DNA from: Shinisaurus crocodilurus
Taxonomy: Eukaryota; Chordata; Lepidosauria; Squamata; Shinisauridae
DNA length: 64,000 nucleotides
NCBI GenBank assembly: GCA_021292165.1
Contig: CM037883.1
Span: 6,922,934-6,986,933 of the forward strand
Reading direction: 5' to 3'
Shown: positions 21,043 through 32,040 of the stretch, in pieces
Layout of the letters: every line of letters starts with the position of its first letter
Position numbering within the stretch: position 1 is the first letter of the stretch
Position numbers and translations under genes: made by a program
Notes under the pieces: generated by a model
The model's database searches: none
Seen by the model: the letters and a program-made list of their open reading frames with translations, nothing else
Told to the model about the DNA's origin: nothing

Positions 21043-21150
21043 ATTTCATAGATTTCATAGATCATAGAGTTGGAAGGAGCCTACAAGGCTATCGAGTCCA
21101 ACCCCCTGCTCAATGCAGGAAACTAGAGGAGGGGTCTCCCATCCAGGATA
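21043..21150 (-). mobile_element. 5S-headed SINE with CR1 tail, copy 3, truncated
   Basis: The CR1 tail and the CTCCTCTAG junction are present in complement (GAAACTAGAGGAGGGGTCTC). It stops after CCCATCCAGG, so most of the 5S head is missing. Confidence 0.8.
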
Positions 21151-21261
21151 ATCTGATGTATGCTGTTCTGGAGCAAATTTGACTGACAGACAGACAGAGG
21201 GGTTGCTGTGTCAATGCCCCCAGTTTAGCAGAGCAGCACTGTTTAATGACACTCACATCTT

Positions 21262-21619
21262 AGGGTGGCCATGTGTCCCCTTTTTGAGAGGACCATCCTC
21301 TATTGGAAGGGTTGCCAAAGGCTGTCCTCTATGTGAAGGCATCTTCTATTTGAAAAGGCTGCCCTGTTCAATTCCATTTTAAAGATAAAGGACCACAAGA
21401 ACTGTTGCCCATCAACAGTGAGCACCTGGGTAGCAGAATGAGCAGGCAGGCACACAGGTCACCAGGCCACAGTCTTCTGCACGATGGTGAGATGTACTGT
21501 ATTTCTATTTAAATTATTTCTAAATGTGCCCCCCCCCCTAAAAATCAGCACATGCAAATCTTATGAAATTCAGTGTCTTCTGTTGTCCTCTTTTTGAGTG
21601 ATTCATAAGTGGCCACCCT
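21262..21619 (+). mobile_element. DNA element with AGGGTGGCC ends, copy 2
   Basis: The ends AGGGTGGCCATGTGTCC and AAGTGGCCACCCT form an inverted repeat. Internal blocks TTTAAAGATAAAGGACCAC, GCCACAGTCTTCTGCACG and GATTCATAAGTGGCC are shared with 13598-13872. Confidence 0.75.
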
Positions 21620-22352
21620 CGGTACTGGGGTCACCCACTACTCCCAGGCACAGCCTCTCAGAGCTGCCCACCTGGAGCACTGCCAACCTTCGCTTTGCTT
21701 TGCTTCCATTGTGAGGGACGAGGTGGAAAAAAGCACAGCTAGAATCAAAAGATGCCCTGTGTTGGCTGTTGGACTGGTCATCATCAGCGCTAACCTCCCT
21801 TTTCGGATTTCATGGGGTTTCCTTTGTTTGTTTGTTTCATGGCATTGAAAACAAAACCAGTAATGAATGAATCAATTAACCCCCTGGTTAATGCTGTGAG
21901 CCTGCAGTCTAAGCCAAGAAGAATTCAGATCTTACAATAAAATACAACTTTCTTGGGCCCCCATGCAGGTTTCAGGCCTTGTAGCGATTTCAGATCTTAA
22001 TAAGCTTAAAGAGTTCCACAGCCAGTTTTACTGTAAGCCAGTGAAATAAATGTTTCCAAAGGGAACAGCTGGCATCTCTTTTCATAAAAGATTCCCTCTC
22101 AGAGCACTATTTCCAAACAATATCACAGTGGCTCCATTCACAGGGCTATAGTTAGGGCTCTGTCAATACTTCTCTTATAAACCTCGCTTTAGGTTGTTGG
22201 GGTTTTTTTTACAACTTTATAGCTGAGCCATAATTAGCTTCAAATTGAAGTAGTTACACTATAAGGACTTAGTATGGATTTTAGGTTTGTTTTTTCTGCA
22301 AATATTAATAAAGTGGGTCCCCCTCCAAATCATACAGGGTTCAGTAGCGAAA
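21620..22352. other. No gene or repeat recognised
   Basis: Unassigned; short open frames only. Confidence 0.4.
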
Positions 22353-22782
22353 GACAGTCAGCTCACACAATCAAAAAGCCCACCGTGGCTTATTTAAGCC
22401 ACAGTGGGCCGTGGCATGTGCTAGTGGCCTATTTATTTATTTATTACATTTCTATACTGCCCAATAGCTGAAGCTTTCTGGGCAGGTCACATTTTGAATA
22501 TTCAACACCCGGCCGCAGCTTGTTGTGTCGTGCAAACCCGGGGAACATGGGTTATGTGAGGGTTAAACAACCCTCGCGAGTCGCATAACCCAACAACAGA
22601 CCGTGAGTTATGTGTGGGTTATTTATCCCTCACATAACCCATGGTCCCTGGGTTCGCATGGCATGACAAGGCACGGCTGGGCGTTGACTTTTCAAAATGG
22701 GTGCCCGCATGTGTCGGCATGCGCCGCACCCACTGTGGCTTAAATAAGCCACAATGGGCTGTTCAGTTGCGTGAATCTGGTC
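22353..22782. mobile_element. Long-inverted-repeat element, with a tail fragment inserted
   Basis: The left arm CACACAATCAAAAAGCCCAC, CGTGGCTTATTTAAGCCAC is mirrored by the right arm TGGCTTAAATAAGCCAC, AATGGGCTGTTCAGTTGCGT. The centre is a second fold-back (CCCGGGGAACATGGGTTATG...CACATAACCCATGGTCCCTG). A LINE-tail fragment (CTATACTGCCCAATAGCTG) at 22429-22492 interrupts the left half. Same family as 47400 and 49904. Confidence 0.72.
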
Positions 22783-23225
22783 AGAGAGAGGTGGACTATA
22801 TGTGTTTTTAAAAGTTCTTGAACCTTTAGAGCCACAGGGGGGGTTGGCCTATGGGCTTAATTAAAAATAATTTGATGAGTAGTGCCACCATGTACCTCAG
22901 CTACGCCGAGTATCAGGCAGTGGTAAATAATCCAACTTTTGGAAAAAGCCAATGGGTTCAGGTGGAGGAGGCCTTGATGAATTAAATTGCCTCTAAATTC
23001 CACCTGACCTTGGGCAGCAGCAGTGTCAGTGCCAATTGGAGGCCAAGGCAAGGGATGCCAATAGAGCTCCAGTGTGGAAAACTGCGGGTGAGATGGTAGC
23101 TGTTGTAATTGGCCATAGCACTGCGATGTAGAAGACAACGCAAAACTACCACATTATTAGTAGTATACTCGTCATGGCTAGACAGACAGTCTAGCCATGA
23201 TGATGTCCAACCTCCGATAGGAGAT
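22783..23225. other. No gene or repeat recognised
   Basis: Unassigned. Confidence 0.4.
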
Positions 23226-23228
23226 AAA

Positions 23229-23281
23229 CAGAAGGAGAAGGAGAAGGAGAAGGAGAAGGAGAAGGAGAAGGAGAAGGAGAA
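23229..23281. repeat. (GGAGAA)n simple repeat
   Basis: GAGAAG hexamers in tandem. Translated frames give Lys-Glu or Ser-Pro runs and are not genes. Confidence 0.95.
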
Positions 23282-24308
23282 GAACCTTTAGACAGAGTTT
23301 GGGCTTTTAATGTGAAACAGTAAAATATAGTAAGGATCAGATGGTCCCTTGGGTTTTGAAAAGGATCAATTCCTCTCAAGAGACAGCCAAGTAATTTCCC
23401 TTTATCCCAGAGTGAAAGAAAGCCAGTGCCTTCAGTTCTGCTTCAGGAGACCCCCACACTTAAGAGGAAGAGGGGGGGAGGACCAGACAAATTATCAGAG
23501 AAAGGACATCTGGATTTTCCATTATCCATTGCAGATCTGAAGGCAACAGTCTTATGATCCCAAGGAGCATGGTTTTGCAATCCCTGCTTCTGTAGCAATA
23601 GCTTATGAGAGATATCTTTATTAATTTTTTTGTCCTTTTATCATTTTTTCTTTTCTTTTTTTTAAAACTTGAATTCTCTAGGTCAGCCATATCTGCGTGG
23701 GTGGCAGGGGGATTTAATTGCTTTTCACTTCTTACCTTCGTCTCAGGGTGACCAGCCCATTAATAATGCACAGGAAGCAACTAAGAAATGCATGTTAGAT
23801 TAGGGATTAATTGATATTTGGAAAGATTTCAATCCACATTTGAAGAAAGTTACATATTGTAGTCTTAACTCTTCTTGCTCCTATTTAATTATTTTTAAAA
23901 TTGGCAAAAGCCCTGCTTTCTCCCTTTCCCACATATTATTGTCTCCCTTTCCCCTGCTCAGCCACTAGGTGAAGCAGCTGTTCATGGGGTGGGTGGGTGC
24001 AGTTGTCCTTGATTTCTGCTTTAGTCATATTTCTGACGCACACCACCCTATAAAAACAAATAGGCTGGTTTCCCAGGGGAAAAAATCTTCCCCCCCCCCC
24101 ACTGTGAAATAATATTGCTGTTACTCCACAATTTTCTACTGATATGCTTGAAAGCCATTGTTTCCAAAAGCTTGGAATAAGAGCCAAGAGACAGACACCC
24201 AAGCTAACCTGGAGTCAACTCCCCCACACCAGGGTAGCTTGTCTGTATCATCCTGCCACACATCTGGCACAGATGTGTGCGGAAATGGCTGTCTGTATTC
24301 ACCTAAAG
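23282..24308. other. No gene recognised
   Basis: Poly-T-rich near 23620-23665 and a C tract near 24091-24100. No repeat family identified. Confidence 0.4.
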
Positions 24309-24444
24309 CAGGGGTGGGCAACTTGTGGCCCTCCAGATGTTTTAGCCTACAATTCCCATCAACCCTAGCCAGCATAGCCAATGGTGAGGGTTGGTGGAAG
24401 CTGTAGGCCAAAACATCTGGAGGCCCAAACATTGCCTACCCGTA
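24309..24444. mobile_element. hAT MITE of the CAGGGGTGGGC type
   Basis: It starts CAGGGGTGGGCAACTTGTGG and ends CATTGCCTACCCGTA (eroded CCCCTG). The flanks ACCTAAAG and ACCTAACG agree at 7 of 8. The arms CCAGATGTTTTAGCCTAC and GTAGGCCAAAACATCTGG pair. Confidence 0.82.
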
Positions 24445-24613
24445 ACCTAACGGGATCTCGAATCAGATGTATCCACTATTATGTATTTAAAATATTTATA
24501 CCTCACTTTTTTTGCCAGATAACGTATCTCTAAGAATGCTAATGGTAAGAAGAAGAAAAAATAACATATAGGTTTTTAATTTAATTTTAAGGCAGTGGTG
24601 ATGAAGGCACTGG

Positions 24614-24847
24614 TATTTATTTATTATATTTATATCCCACCTTTTTTCCTGAAAGGAACCCAAGGCAGCTTACATAATCCTCCTCCTCCTCTCCATTTTA
24701 TCCTCACAACAACCCTGTGAGGTAGGTTAGGCTGAGAGTCAGTGACTGGCCCAAAGTCACCCAGTGAGTTTCATGGCCGAGCGGGGACTAGAACTCGGAT
24801 CTCCCGAGTCCCAGTCCAACACTCTAACCACTATGCCACACTGGCTC
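24614..24847 (-). mobile_element. Sauria-type SINE inside the inverted composite unit
   Basis: Complement of tail, GGAACCCAAGGCAGCTTACA, CACCCAGTGAGTTTCATGGC, B-box and A-box (CTATGCCACACTGGCTCTCG). It is the counterpart of 11199-11435. Confidence 0.92.
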
Positions 24848-25108
24848 TCGTATGATATAATATCCATAGAAAGGCAGGATATAAATGTTAAAATAAACAA
24901 ATAAATAAATAACATGCCAAAACAGAAGAGAGACTGAATATTGACCTGGTTTGTGCGACATGACAACCCTCCATGGGTAACTAGCCAAGGTGGGTTGTGG
25001 TGTTGTCTGAACCTGGCGTGGTTTCTGCAGGGTGGGTTATTTTTCACAAACAAGCCACCCTGAGAACCCATGGTTTGTTTTAGGCTTGTTCTTGTCCACA
25101 ATGGGTTA
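24614..25108 (-). repeat. Inverted copy of the composite unit at 10936-11420
   Basis: In complement it runs from the CAATAACCCATTGTGG end (25108) through AACCCACCCTGCAG, the AT-rich stretch (CCTGCCTTTCTATGGATATT) and into a full Sauria SINE ending at 24614. It is nearly identical to 10936-11420, including the SINE insertion point ATATCATACGAGAGCCAG. Confidence 0.85.
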
Positions 25109-25119
25109 TTGTGTCATCC

Positions 25120-25893
25120 GAACCTGGCAGGGCAACTTCATCATGGATTGTTGGGAATGACTACAGATTTGCAGAAACTGCAGCGCTGGTCGGGTGGTGG
25201 TGGAATTAATATCTTCTCTTTATGGGCTAGCTGGAGACTTGGGGAAGTGTTGAAAAAGTGGAGGGTACTGAGAAGTGTCAGTTCAACACTTAAGATTGCA
25301 AGGATTACATTGCTAAGCGGGTGATATTGCCCCCACCCTCTTTTGGTGCACCTGCTTTATCTGCTTTCTTCCATTTGCCAATGCTTTTCAATTGACAGCT
25401 AGGCCCTGGGACCCTGGCAACTGTGCGCAAATTAGCCTATAATATGCAGTCTCGCCTTGTTCTCTCTTTGACAGCTGAAACAGACAAGGAAATTGACTAG
25501 GCAAGATTCCACATATCACAGTCACAAGTGCACACTTGCGAAAGACTGACAAAAATTAAAATAATTTTAAAAAAATTACAAACACGGTTGCACAATTTTC
25601 TAGGGCCAAAAACTAAATAAAAAAATGACCACAACTGTGCTTTGTTGAGGCTCCGGGGGAAAAAGGCAGCAAACAAAAGGGGGTAGTGATTGGAGTGAGG
25701 GGGGCGGGGGAGACAAGATGGGTTCTGCCATGAAGGACGCTGGAGCCGTGTGATGGAGCCAGCAGGAGGACTGAGGGAGAGCAACCCTTGGTAAGCTTGA
25801 TTGTCTATCAGTCACACCGTGGTTTGTTCAATGAATAACCAACCCATCATGGCTTATTCGCAGGGTGGCTTAGCGTGACGTCTGAACGCGCCC
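25120..25893. repeat. Repeat of about 0.8 kb related to 15000-15893
   Basis: Shares GTTGAAAAAGTGGAGGGTAC, GGGTTCTGCCATGAAGGACG, GGAGGACTGAGGGAGAGCAA and GGCTTATTCGCAGGGTGGC in order with the earlier copy, at considerable divergence. It lies directly beyond the long-inverted-repeat part of the composite unit, so it may be the rest of a larger element of that family. Confidence 0.5.
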
Positions 25894-25939
25894 ATTGTCT
25901 TAAGCAGTACAATTTTTACCAGTCTCCAAAAGCCCACCA

Positions 25940-26330
25940 GCCATGTATATGAGGGCTTTTCCAGGCATGTTGTTCTACAAAATGAGTGCCATGACCAAAA
26001 AGGCCCTGATTCTAACCATCACACATGATGCTTTCAAGAGGAAGAGAAGACAGGGCAAGGCCTCTTCTGTTGACCTTAATGCAGGCTCATAAGGGGAGAG
26101 ACATTCCTTAATGTAAATTGACTCCAGACCATGTGGGCCCAACATGCAGGGCATTAAAGGTCAGAACTGACTGTACCCCCAAAAAAACCCATTCAGGGAA
26201 GCCAGAGTGGAACCCAGTTATACATTCTCAGATGTACTATATGTTGAGCCTTCACACTACAGACATTTCTGTGACACTCCAGTTTGAATTAGACTTCTTG
26301 CTCAAGGACTGATTCATCCCACCCCAGTGC
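25940..26330 (+). mobile_element. Probable LINE remnant, class uncertain
   Basis: GTTCTACAAAATGAGTGCCA, AAGGCCCTGATTCTAACC, CATGTGGGCCCAACATGCAG and GGGCATTAAAGGTCAGAACT resemble a dispersed squamate repeat, also present in variant form at 36890-37140 (CCTGGCCCCAAGCC, GGAAATCAGTGCAACTTCAC). No readable protein. Confidence 0.4.
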
Positions 26331-26760
26331 TTCCAACTTTACATCTGTGGGCTGCAACATCATTAACTCTGGATCCATGGATGTCATTATCCACCAACTT
26401 GGAACTAACTATTCTAAACTGAAATATTCACACAGAGAGTGTTCGTGATTGGCTCTGAACATGGACCTCACCAATCTATTAATCTGGAGACATTTCTGCT
26501 TCATTAGAACTCAGAAAGACTTGTGAAGGTCATTAGGACATACAATTATTGCTTGAGAAAGTGGAAAATGATATGTACAGTATGATGCTGGAAAATTAAT
26601 GGTATTTAGAAGTGATCGTGCTCATTCATCATGAGGTCAGGTGTGACAGAAATTACACCCTCACCCAGATGAAATAACAATGCCGGATATATCCTAAGCG
26701 GTTTTGCAGGCAACCTTGATAGTCAAAGGAACAAAACAGATGTGGTTACCAGACTTATTC

Positions 26761-26790
26761 AAAGAAAGAAAGAAAGAAAGAAAGAAAGAG
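26761..26790. repeat. (AAAG)n simple repeat
   Basis: AAAG tetramers in tandem. Confidence 0.9.
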
Positions 26791-26860
26791 AAAGATGGAT
26801 TCCGGAACTCCAAAAACAGAAGAGCATTAAGGGTCTGTACAGAGATACATTGTCAACTGT

Positions 26861-27008
26861 CAGCAGCCATTCCATCAGGCTGCAGCAGAGGGAGTGGAGA
26901 GAAGCAGGGCCACATCTGCATTGCTGAGAAGCCACCTCCACCAGGCTCATTCCTCCAACAAGTGTCACCGGGCAGCAGCCGTTCCATCAGGCTGCAGCAG
27001 AGGGAGTG
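26861..27008. repeat. Direct repeat of 36 bp, period 112
   Basis: CAGCAGCCATTCCATCAGGC and the following TGCAGCAGAGGGAGTG (26861-26896) recur at 26973-27008 with one visible change. The spacer downstream also shows weak similarity, so this is a small decayed tandem duplication. Confidence 0.85.
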
Positions 27009-27149
27009 AAGGGAAGGACTACTCCATCAGCTCTGCTGAGAGACTGGCAACTTTTGGCTCTTCCTCTCCTTGAACTGTATGCACGCCAGCTGGTCATTAT
27101 AAGAATGTTGTAACGAAGAACTAGTGCCCGAGTTTTCTTTTTTTATTCC

Positions 27150-27305
27150 TCGCAACCAATCTCCTCTCCTTTTTGTGTCACGGCTTTCAGATTGTAAGCC
27201 TGAGGGAGGGGACTGTCTTATTACTGATCTTTGTAAACTACTCAGGGAGCCTTTTTTGGCTGAGGAGCAGGGTAAAAATCCTCCAAATAAGTAAATAAAT
27301 AAATT
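27150..27305 (+). mobile_element. Probable LINE or SINE 3' tail
   Basis: AGATTGTAAGCCTGAGGGAG, GGACTGTCTTATTACTG, TTTTGGCTGAGGAGCAGGG and a (AAAT)n end match the form of tails that recur in vertebrate repeats. Class uncertain. Confidence 0.45.
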
Positions 27306-27309
27306 AATT

Positions 27310-28930
27310 AACATAACACAAAGTGAGTGGAGCATTCACTGAGAAGTACACTCATAGCTTTTTGTACAAACACACTTCTTTTCAGGATTGATTTCAAGGG
27401 AAACCCTTTATTTTAGTTTGCAGCCAAAGCTCACTGTGCACAGGGCTGATTGGCAGGTCCTTGCGATGTCAGAATGTCAAGCCCCACTTTTCCGTGCAGC
27501 TTTTCAACAAATGAATTGTGTTGGTTTAAAAATAAAAAGCTGCCAAATGAATATGCAATCAAATAAACTTTTATAGTACATATAAAAACAAAATTAATGT
27601 AGACAGCACAAGACAGACATATTTACCAATGTTTAAACCACTGTCATTTGCACCGTCAAGGTGGGGTGAAGTCAGGCTGACTCCATGGGCAGTGGGGGGG
27701 GGGGAGAGAATTGCAGGAACTCCCTTGTTCAAGTACATCTGCATGTACCCTAATTTAGCCTTAAGGAAGGAGACATCCTACTTTTTAAACACCGCCAACA
27801 CACTGGCTTGCGTTTTCTCCTCTTCTCTGGCATTGCCACTGCAGTGAGAACCGACACTGGATTTAGAAATCTCAAGCCAACAGAATGTCTAAATGAAGTA
27901 AAGGGTACTTTCCCCCCTTTTTTGGGGGGGGGAGACAATGGTGGTGGGTTTGTAAGTGGCTGCAATCTTTTTTTATGGCAGCATTTGAAGTTAAGAATAA
28001 TGGAATCGTGAGGCAAGCTTCTAAGGGTAGACAATTTGGACCTGTTTCAAGTCTGCAGAGTATACATCAGAGAGAGGGCGGGGGGAAGAGAGAGAGAGAG
28101 ATACTAGGCTATCATAAAAACGCAAGTGGCCTCCTCCATTTAGTTATTAAAATGTCAAAGGAGACGTAGACCTGGGTTTTACATAAGTAGGAGGACAAAG
28201 AAGTGTCTAGAATACTGATCACAATGCTTGATGCGCTCTCTTAAGCAAAAGGCAGGAGGTCCTCAAACTTTGTCAAGGCGTGAAAATGCTTTCTATCTCT
28301 CAGAGTCTAGCAAAGGCCTAGATCGCAGGTTCAAACTACACATTCTTGGAGAGCGCTCCGTGTTCCTTCCTTGCACGTTTTTTTAAAAAGCCAAAATCAG
28401 ACAGGCTTTTGGGTAGAGAGAAGAGAATCAGGGTCCCTGGATTTCTCCCCTCCTCCCAAGGGCGAAAAAGGAGCTTAAGGGAGGTCATTCTGAGCAGGAA
28501 AAAAACGACCAAAGGGGAAAGAATTACCGTAAGCAGCTCACTCTCTGCCCACACTTATTCCACTCAGGATCACAGCCTGCCCAGATGTCATCCAACAATG
28601 TGAAGTAAATGTCCCCAAATTTAGTCCACTTACCGTTTACAGTTTTCTTTCTGTCCACAAAAAGCAGCTGGGACAAAAACAGGTTGCCAAAAAACCCGAC
28701 TGAATCCTCAGTTTTCAGATATTTTTTGCCCTAGCTAGCATAATGTGTTGAGGTAAAAAAATTCCAACAAAAATTGATCCAGGGACACCAATTTAAGAAA
28801 ACATTTCTGAAAACAAAATATCGCTTTGTTTTGGGGACATTTTACTACCCCAAGATACTTCTGAATGTAGCTTGGGGTACTAAAAGACCCTCCAAACCAT
28901 TTATGTCCATTCCTTTGTTTTTGTCCATGA
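27310..28930. other. No gene recognised
   Basis: Several frames of 60-100 codons on both strands, none recognisable. G tracts near 27697 and 27925. Possibly single-copy sequence. Confidence 0.4.
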
Positions 28931-29080
28931 AGTTGTCTGAGTGTGGAAAGCTACGTAGGGTCAGGTCTGGTTATTACTTGGATGGGAGACCCCTCCTCTA
29001 GCTTCCTGCATTGAGCAGGGGGTTGGACTCGATAGCCTTGTAGGCTCCTTCCAACTCTATGGTCTATGAAATCTATGAAA
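28931..29080 (+). mobile_element. 5S-headed SINE with CR1 tail, copy 4
   Basis: The head starts within 5S (GAGTGTGGAAAGCTACGTAG), box C follows (ATTACTTGGATGGGAGACC), then CTCCTCTAGCTTCCTGCATT and the CR1 tail. The first third of the 5S head is missing. Confidence 0.85.
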
Positions 29081-29110
29081 GAGAAAGAGAGAGACAGAGA
29101 CAGAGAAGAA

Positions 29111-29336
29111 AGAATGTAAGAAGAGTCCTGCTGCATCAGAGCAGGGGTCCATTTATAGTCCAGCATTCTGTTCACACAGTGGCCAACCAGCTTCCCCACT
29201 GGGATGTCCACAAGCAGGACATGAGTGCAACAGCACTGTCCCGCCCATGTTCCCCAGCAACTGGAGTACACAGGCATACTGCCTCTGATACTGGAGGAAG
29301 CATATAGCCAATCAGGACTAGTAGCGATTGGTTGCC
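29111..29336 (-). mobile_element. CR1/L3-like LINE 3' end, antisense
   Basis: AGAGTCCTGCTGCATCAGAG, TCTGTTCACACAGTGGCCAA and CTGCCTCTGATACTGGAGGA mark the family tail in complement. Confidence 0.78.
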
Positions 29337-29629
29337 TGAAAGTTGAAAATTGACTTGATCAGAAAAGTGAAGGAAGGTAGAGCCACTGAGGAAAGGGCCC
29401 CACTGAAGGTGTCTTGCCCAAGGGCCCTCCAAAACCTGGAGCCGGAATTCGTAGGGATGGGAAACTGGGATTCAGTTCTGGATGTTGTATGTATGGTCAT
29501 CAACCCAGCTGACAGTGTGAGTGTGAGATGACTGATATTCACGCCCACCATCACTGCGTGGTGGTTGGACTTTTCCCAACCACCATGCATGTACTGTATT
29601 TTAGCTGTAAAATAGAAAGCCCCCAATCA

Positions 29630-29765
29630 GATCTTACCTCTGCCATGAACTCATGAGGTAGCCTTAGGCCACCCACCCTACAGGGCTGCTGTACAGATTA
29701 CTGAGACAATATATGCGGAGTACTTTGAGCGTTCTAAAGGGCTATATAAATGCAAAATATTTTTC
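29630..29765 (+). mobile_element. Possible MIR-like SINE 3' part
   Basis: CTCATGAGGTAGCCTTAGGC, GGGCTGCTGTACAGATTACT and GGGCTATATAAATGCAAAAT have the order and form of a MIR-type core and tail. Short and diverged. Confidence 0.4.
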
Positions 29766-29868
29766 ATGGCCTGTGTGACTGCTTTGAGACTGCAGGGAAC
29801 AAGATGGTCCTATTAAAAAATAGATGGTTTTCCCCACTGATGCCACATCACTGATAATCAAGACTCAG

Positions 29869-30250
29869 AGCCAGTGTGGCATAATGGTTAGAGTGTTGGA
29901 CTGGGACTTGGGAGATCTGGGTTCTAGTCTCCACTCAGCCATAAAGCTCACTGGGTGACTTTGGGCCAGTCACAAACTCTCAGCCTAACCTACCTCACTG
30001 GGTTGTTGTGAGGATAAAATGGAAAGGAGGAGGAGGAGGATTATGTAAGCCTGCCTTGGGTTCCTTGCAGGAAAAAAGGCGGGATATAAATATAATAAGG
30101 GTGCAATCCTATGCAAGTTTAGACAGAAAAAAGGCCTATAACTTCTAGCATGCCCCAGCCAGCACAGCTGGCTGGGGCATGCTGGGAGTTGTAGGCCTTT
30201 TTTCTGTCTAAACTTGCATAGGATTGTACCATAAATAAATAAATAAATAA
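29869..30250 (+). mobile_element. Sauria-type SINE, tail split by a hairpin MITE
   Basis: A-box GTGTGGCATAATGGTTAGAG, B-box GGGTTCTAGTCTC, body and GCCTTGGGTTCCTTGCAGG. The AT-rich tail is interrupted at 30098 by the element at 30099-30230 and resumes as (ATAA)n. Confidence 0.9.
30099..30230. mobile_element. Near-perfect palindromic MITE
   Basis: The left arm GGTGCAATCCTATGCAAGTT, AGACAGAAAAAAGGCC and right arm GGCCTTTTTTCTGTCT, AACTTGCATAGGATTGTACC pair over almost the whole 132 bp. The centre is GCATGCCCCAGCCAGC / GCTGGCTGGGGCATGC. ATAA occurs on both sides, but the host tail is itself ATAA-rich, so the target duplication is uninformative. Confidence 0.85.
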
Positions 30251-30773
30251 AGGCAAGTGGTGGGGCACAGAGACTTCCATGGGGAGAGAGCAGAGATGGG
30301 TTTGTCTCAATCAGACACACGTTGCATAAAGGAAAATAAAGATCAAATGGCGTATTTTATTGTTCTATTTACGCATATTAGTAGTTGTTCTTTTCAAAGA
30401 CCATTAGCATAGCTCATCGGTATAGGTATTTGGGGAACGTTATTAATGCTGTTTTTATTGGCCGTGTATTGCGTGGAGGTTGCATGAGGTTTTTTTTAAA
30501 AAATCTTTTAATCTGCAAGACTTTGCAAATGTTTTTTTTTTTTTTAACCCCTTTGTGGATTCGTAGGCTTTGTCTGATTAATTACAATGAAGCAAGGACT
30601 GCAAACTGTAATGGAGTCACAATGGGGCAGTTATCCTGTCTTTTAATTAAAATGCGGATGTAGGAAATTATATTTTCTGGTGGTCGTATATATTGAGGGC
30701 TCAGTTTCAAGGTGCTCAAAAGCTTCCATGGAGGATCTTATCAGTATAGGATAAAACGGAGAGCAGGCTTCCT
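30251..30773. other. No gene or repeat recognised
   Basis: Unassigned; T tract at about 30531-30545. Confidence 0.4.
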
Positions 30774-30908
30774 TGGCCTGGTGCCCTCCATCTGTGTTGG
30801 ACTATAACTTCCATAATCCCTGGTCAGCATGGCCAATGGTCATGCTGGCTGGGGACAATGGGAGTTATTGTCCACTACATCTGGAGGGCGCCATGTTGGA
30901 GAAGGCTA
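30774..30908. mobile_element. hAT MITE, both arms
   Basis: The left arm CAGGCTTCCTTGGCCTGGTG, CCCTCCATCTGTGTTGGAC is mirrored by the right arm GTCCACTACATCTGGAGGGC, GCCATGTTGGAGAAGGCTA. No matching flanks found. Confidence 0.75.
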
Positions 30909-31162
30909 GTGTAGCGTAACTAATTCTCTGGGTTGGGCAGCTGGACTTCCACCCCTTCTGGCTTGCATCTAACTGGGTAATAATAGAGAAGGGGAAAGCT
31001 TCATCCACCATCAGAATTGTCCTTGAGGATTAAAACGGATTTATTAGGCGATGTCACTAGATCTAAAGCTAGACAATACTCTCATTCCAAAGCAGGCTGT
31101 CTAAGACCATCAAACCTGACTTCTGGCTACTAAACTACAGAAGTGTTCAACAGTCACGATTA

Positions 31163-31388
31163 ATTAATTAATTAATTATATTTATACCCCGCCTTTTTTT
31201 CTTGCAAGGAACCCAAGGCGGCTTACATAATCCTCCTCCTCTCCATTTTATCCTCACAACAACCCTGTAGGTGAGGCTGAGAGTCAGTGACTGGCCCAAA
31301 GTCACCCAGTGAGTTTCATGGCCGAGCGGGGACTAGAACCCAGATCTCCAGAGTCCAAGTCCAACACTCTAACCACTACGCCACACAC
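31163..31388 (-). mobile_element. Sauria-type SINE, antisense
   Basis: (TTAA)n tail, then TATTTATACCCCGCC, GGAACCCAAGGCGGCTTACA, GTTTCATGGCCGAGCGGGGA, B-box complement and ACTACGCCACAC. Confidence 0.92.
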
Positions 31389-31389
31389 T

Positions 31390-32040
31390 TTGCATCCCAA
31401 GAGACCAAATACACTAGTGTTTCTTAAATATACAGTGGCCAGGAAGAATGAGTTTTGTCTTGAATATTATCTATAATGCAGTATCAATACACCATGCCGC
31501 AAGGGATACATGCAGCTCTTTGTTTTCACATTACATTCCATTTCAACTGAATATGAGGAAATTGATTTGGGAAAGGCCAGAAGCAGTAAATATTAGCAGA
31601 TGTAGTTGAATAAGGCAGAGTGAATCCAGAAAGTGAAGGATTTGGCAATCTTTACTGAGTCCAGGCTAAGCAGCCAAAAGTATGAGCCAATCAGACCAGG
31701 CTTCTAACAGAATGAAACCATTACTACTACAGAACATACTGAAAATGCTAAAAGGAAAATAATTTGGATCCACCTGGCTGCTAGGCAACACTCCCCTCCC
31801 TCTTGTGACTTCTGTATGTAGTTTTTCTGACTACATACATACAAAGCTTTCTTGATGCATCAAGACACAAATGCAGGAATATGTGTGTGTGATTTGCAGG
31901 AGAGGATTAGTGGGCAGGAGCAAGGGTGCTTCCTGTGTGTGTCAATTTTCCGCAGGAAATCCCACACCCTGGATCATTTCCCTGTGTTGTAGGGCCTTTT
32001 CCAGTCTTGAAGCTGAGTGAAAAGCAGTAACAACACCTCC
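31390..32040. other. No gene or repeat recognised
   Basis: Unassigned up to the tandem array. Confidence 0.4.

Noticed and set aside
23229..23281. Lys-Glu or Ser-Pro repeat proteins
   Set aside because: Translation of a (GGAGAA)n simple repeat.
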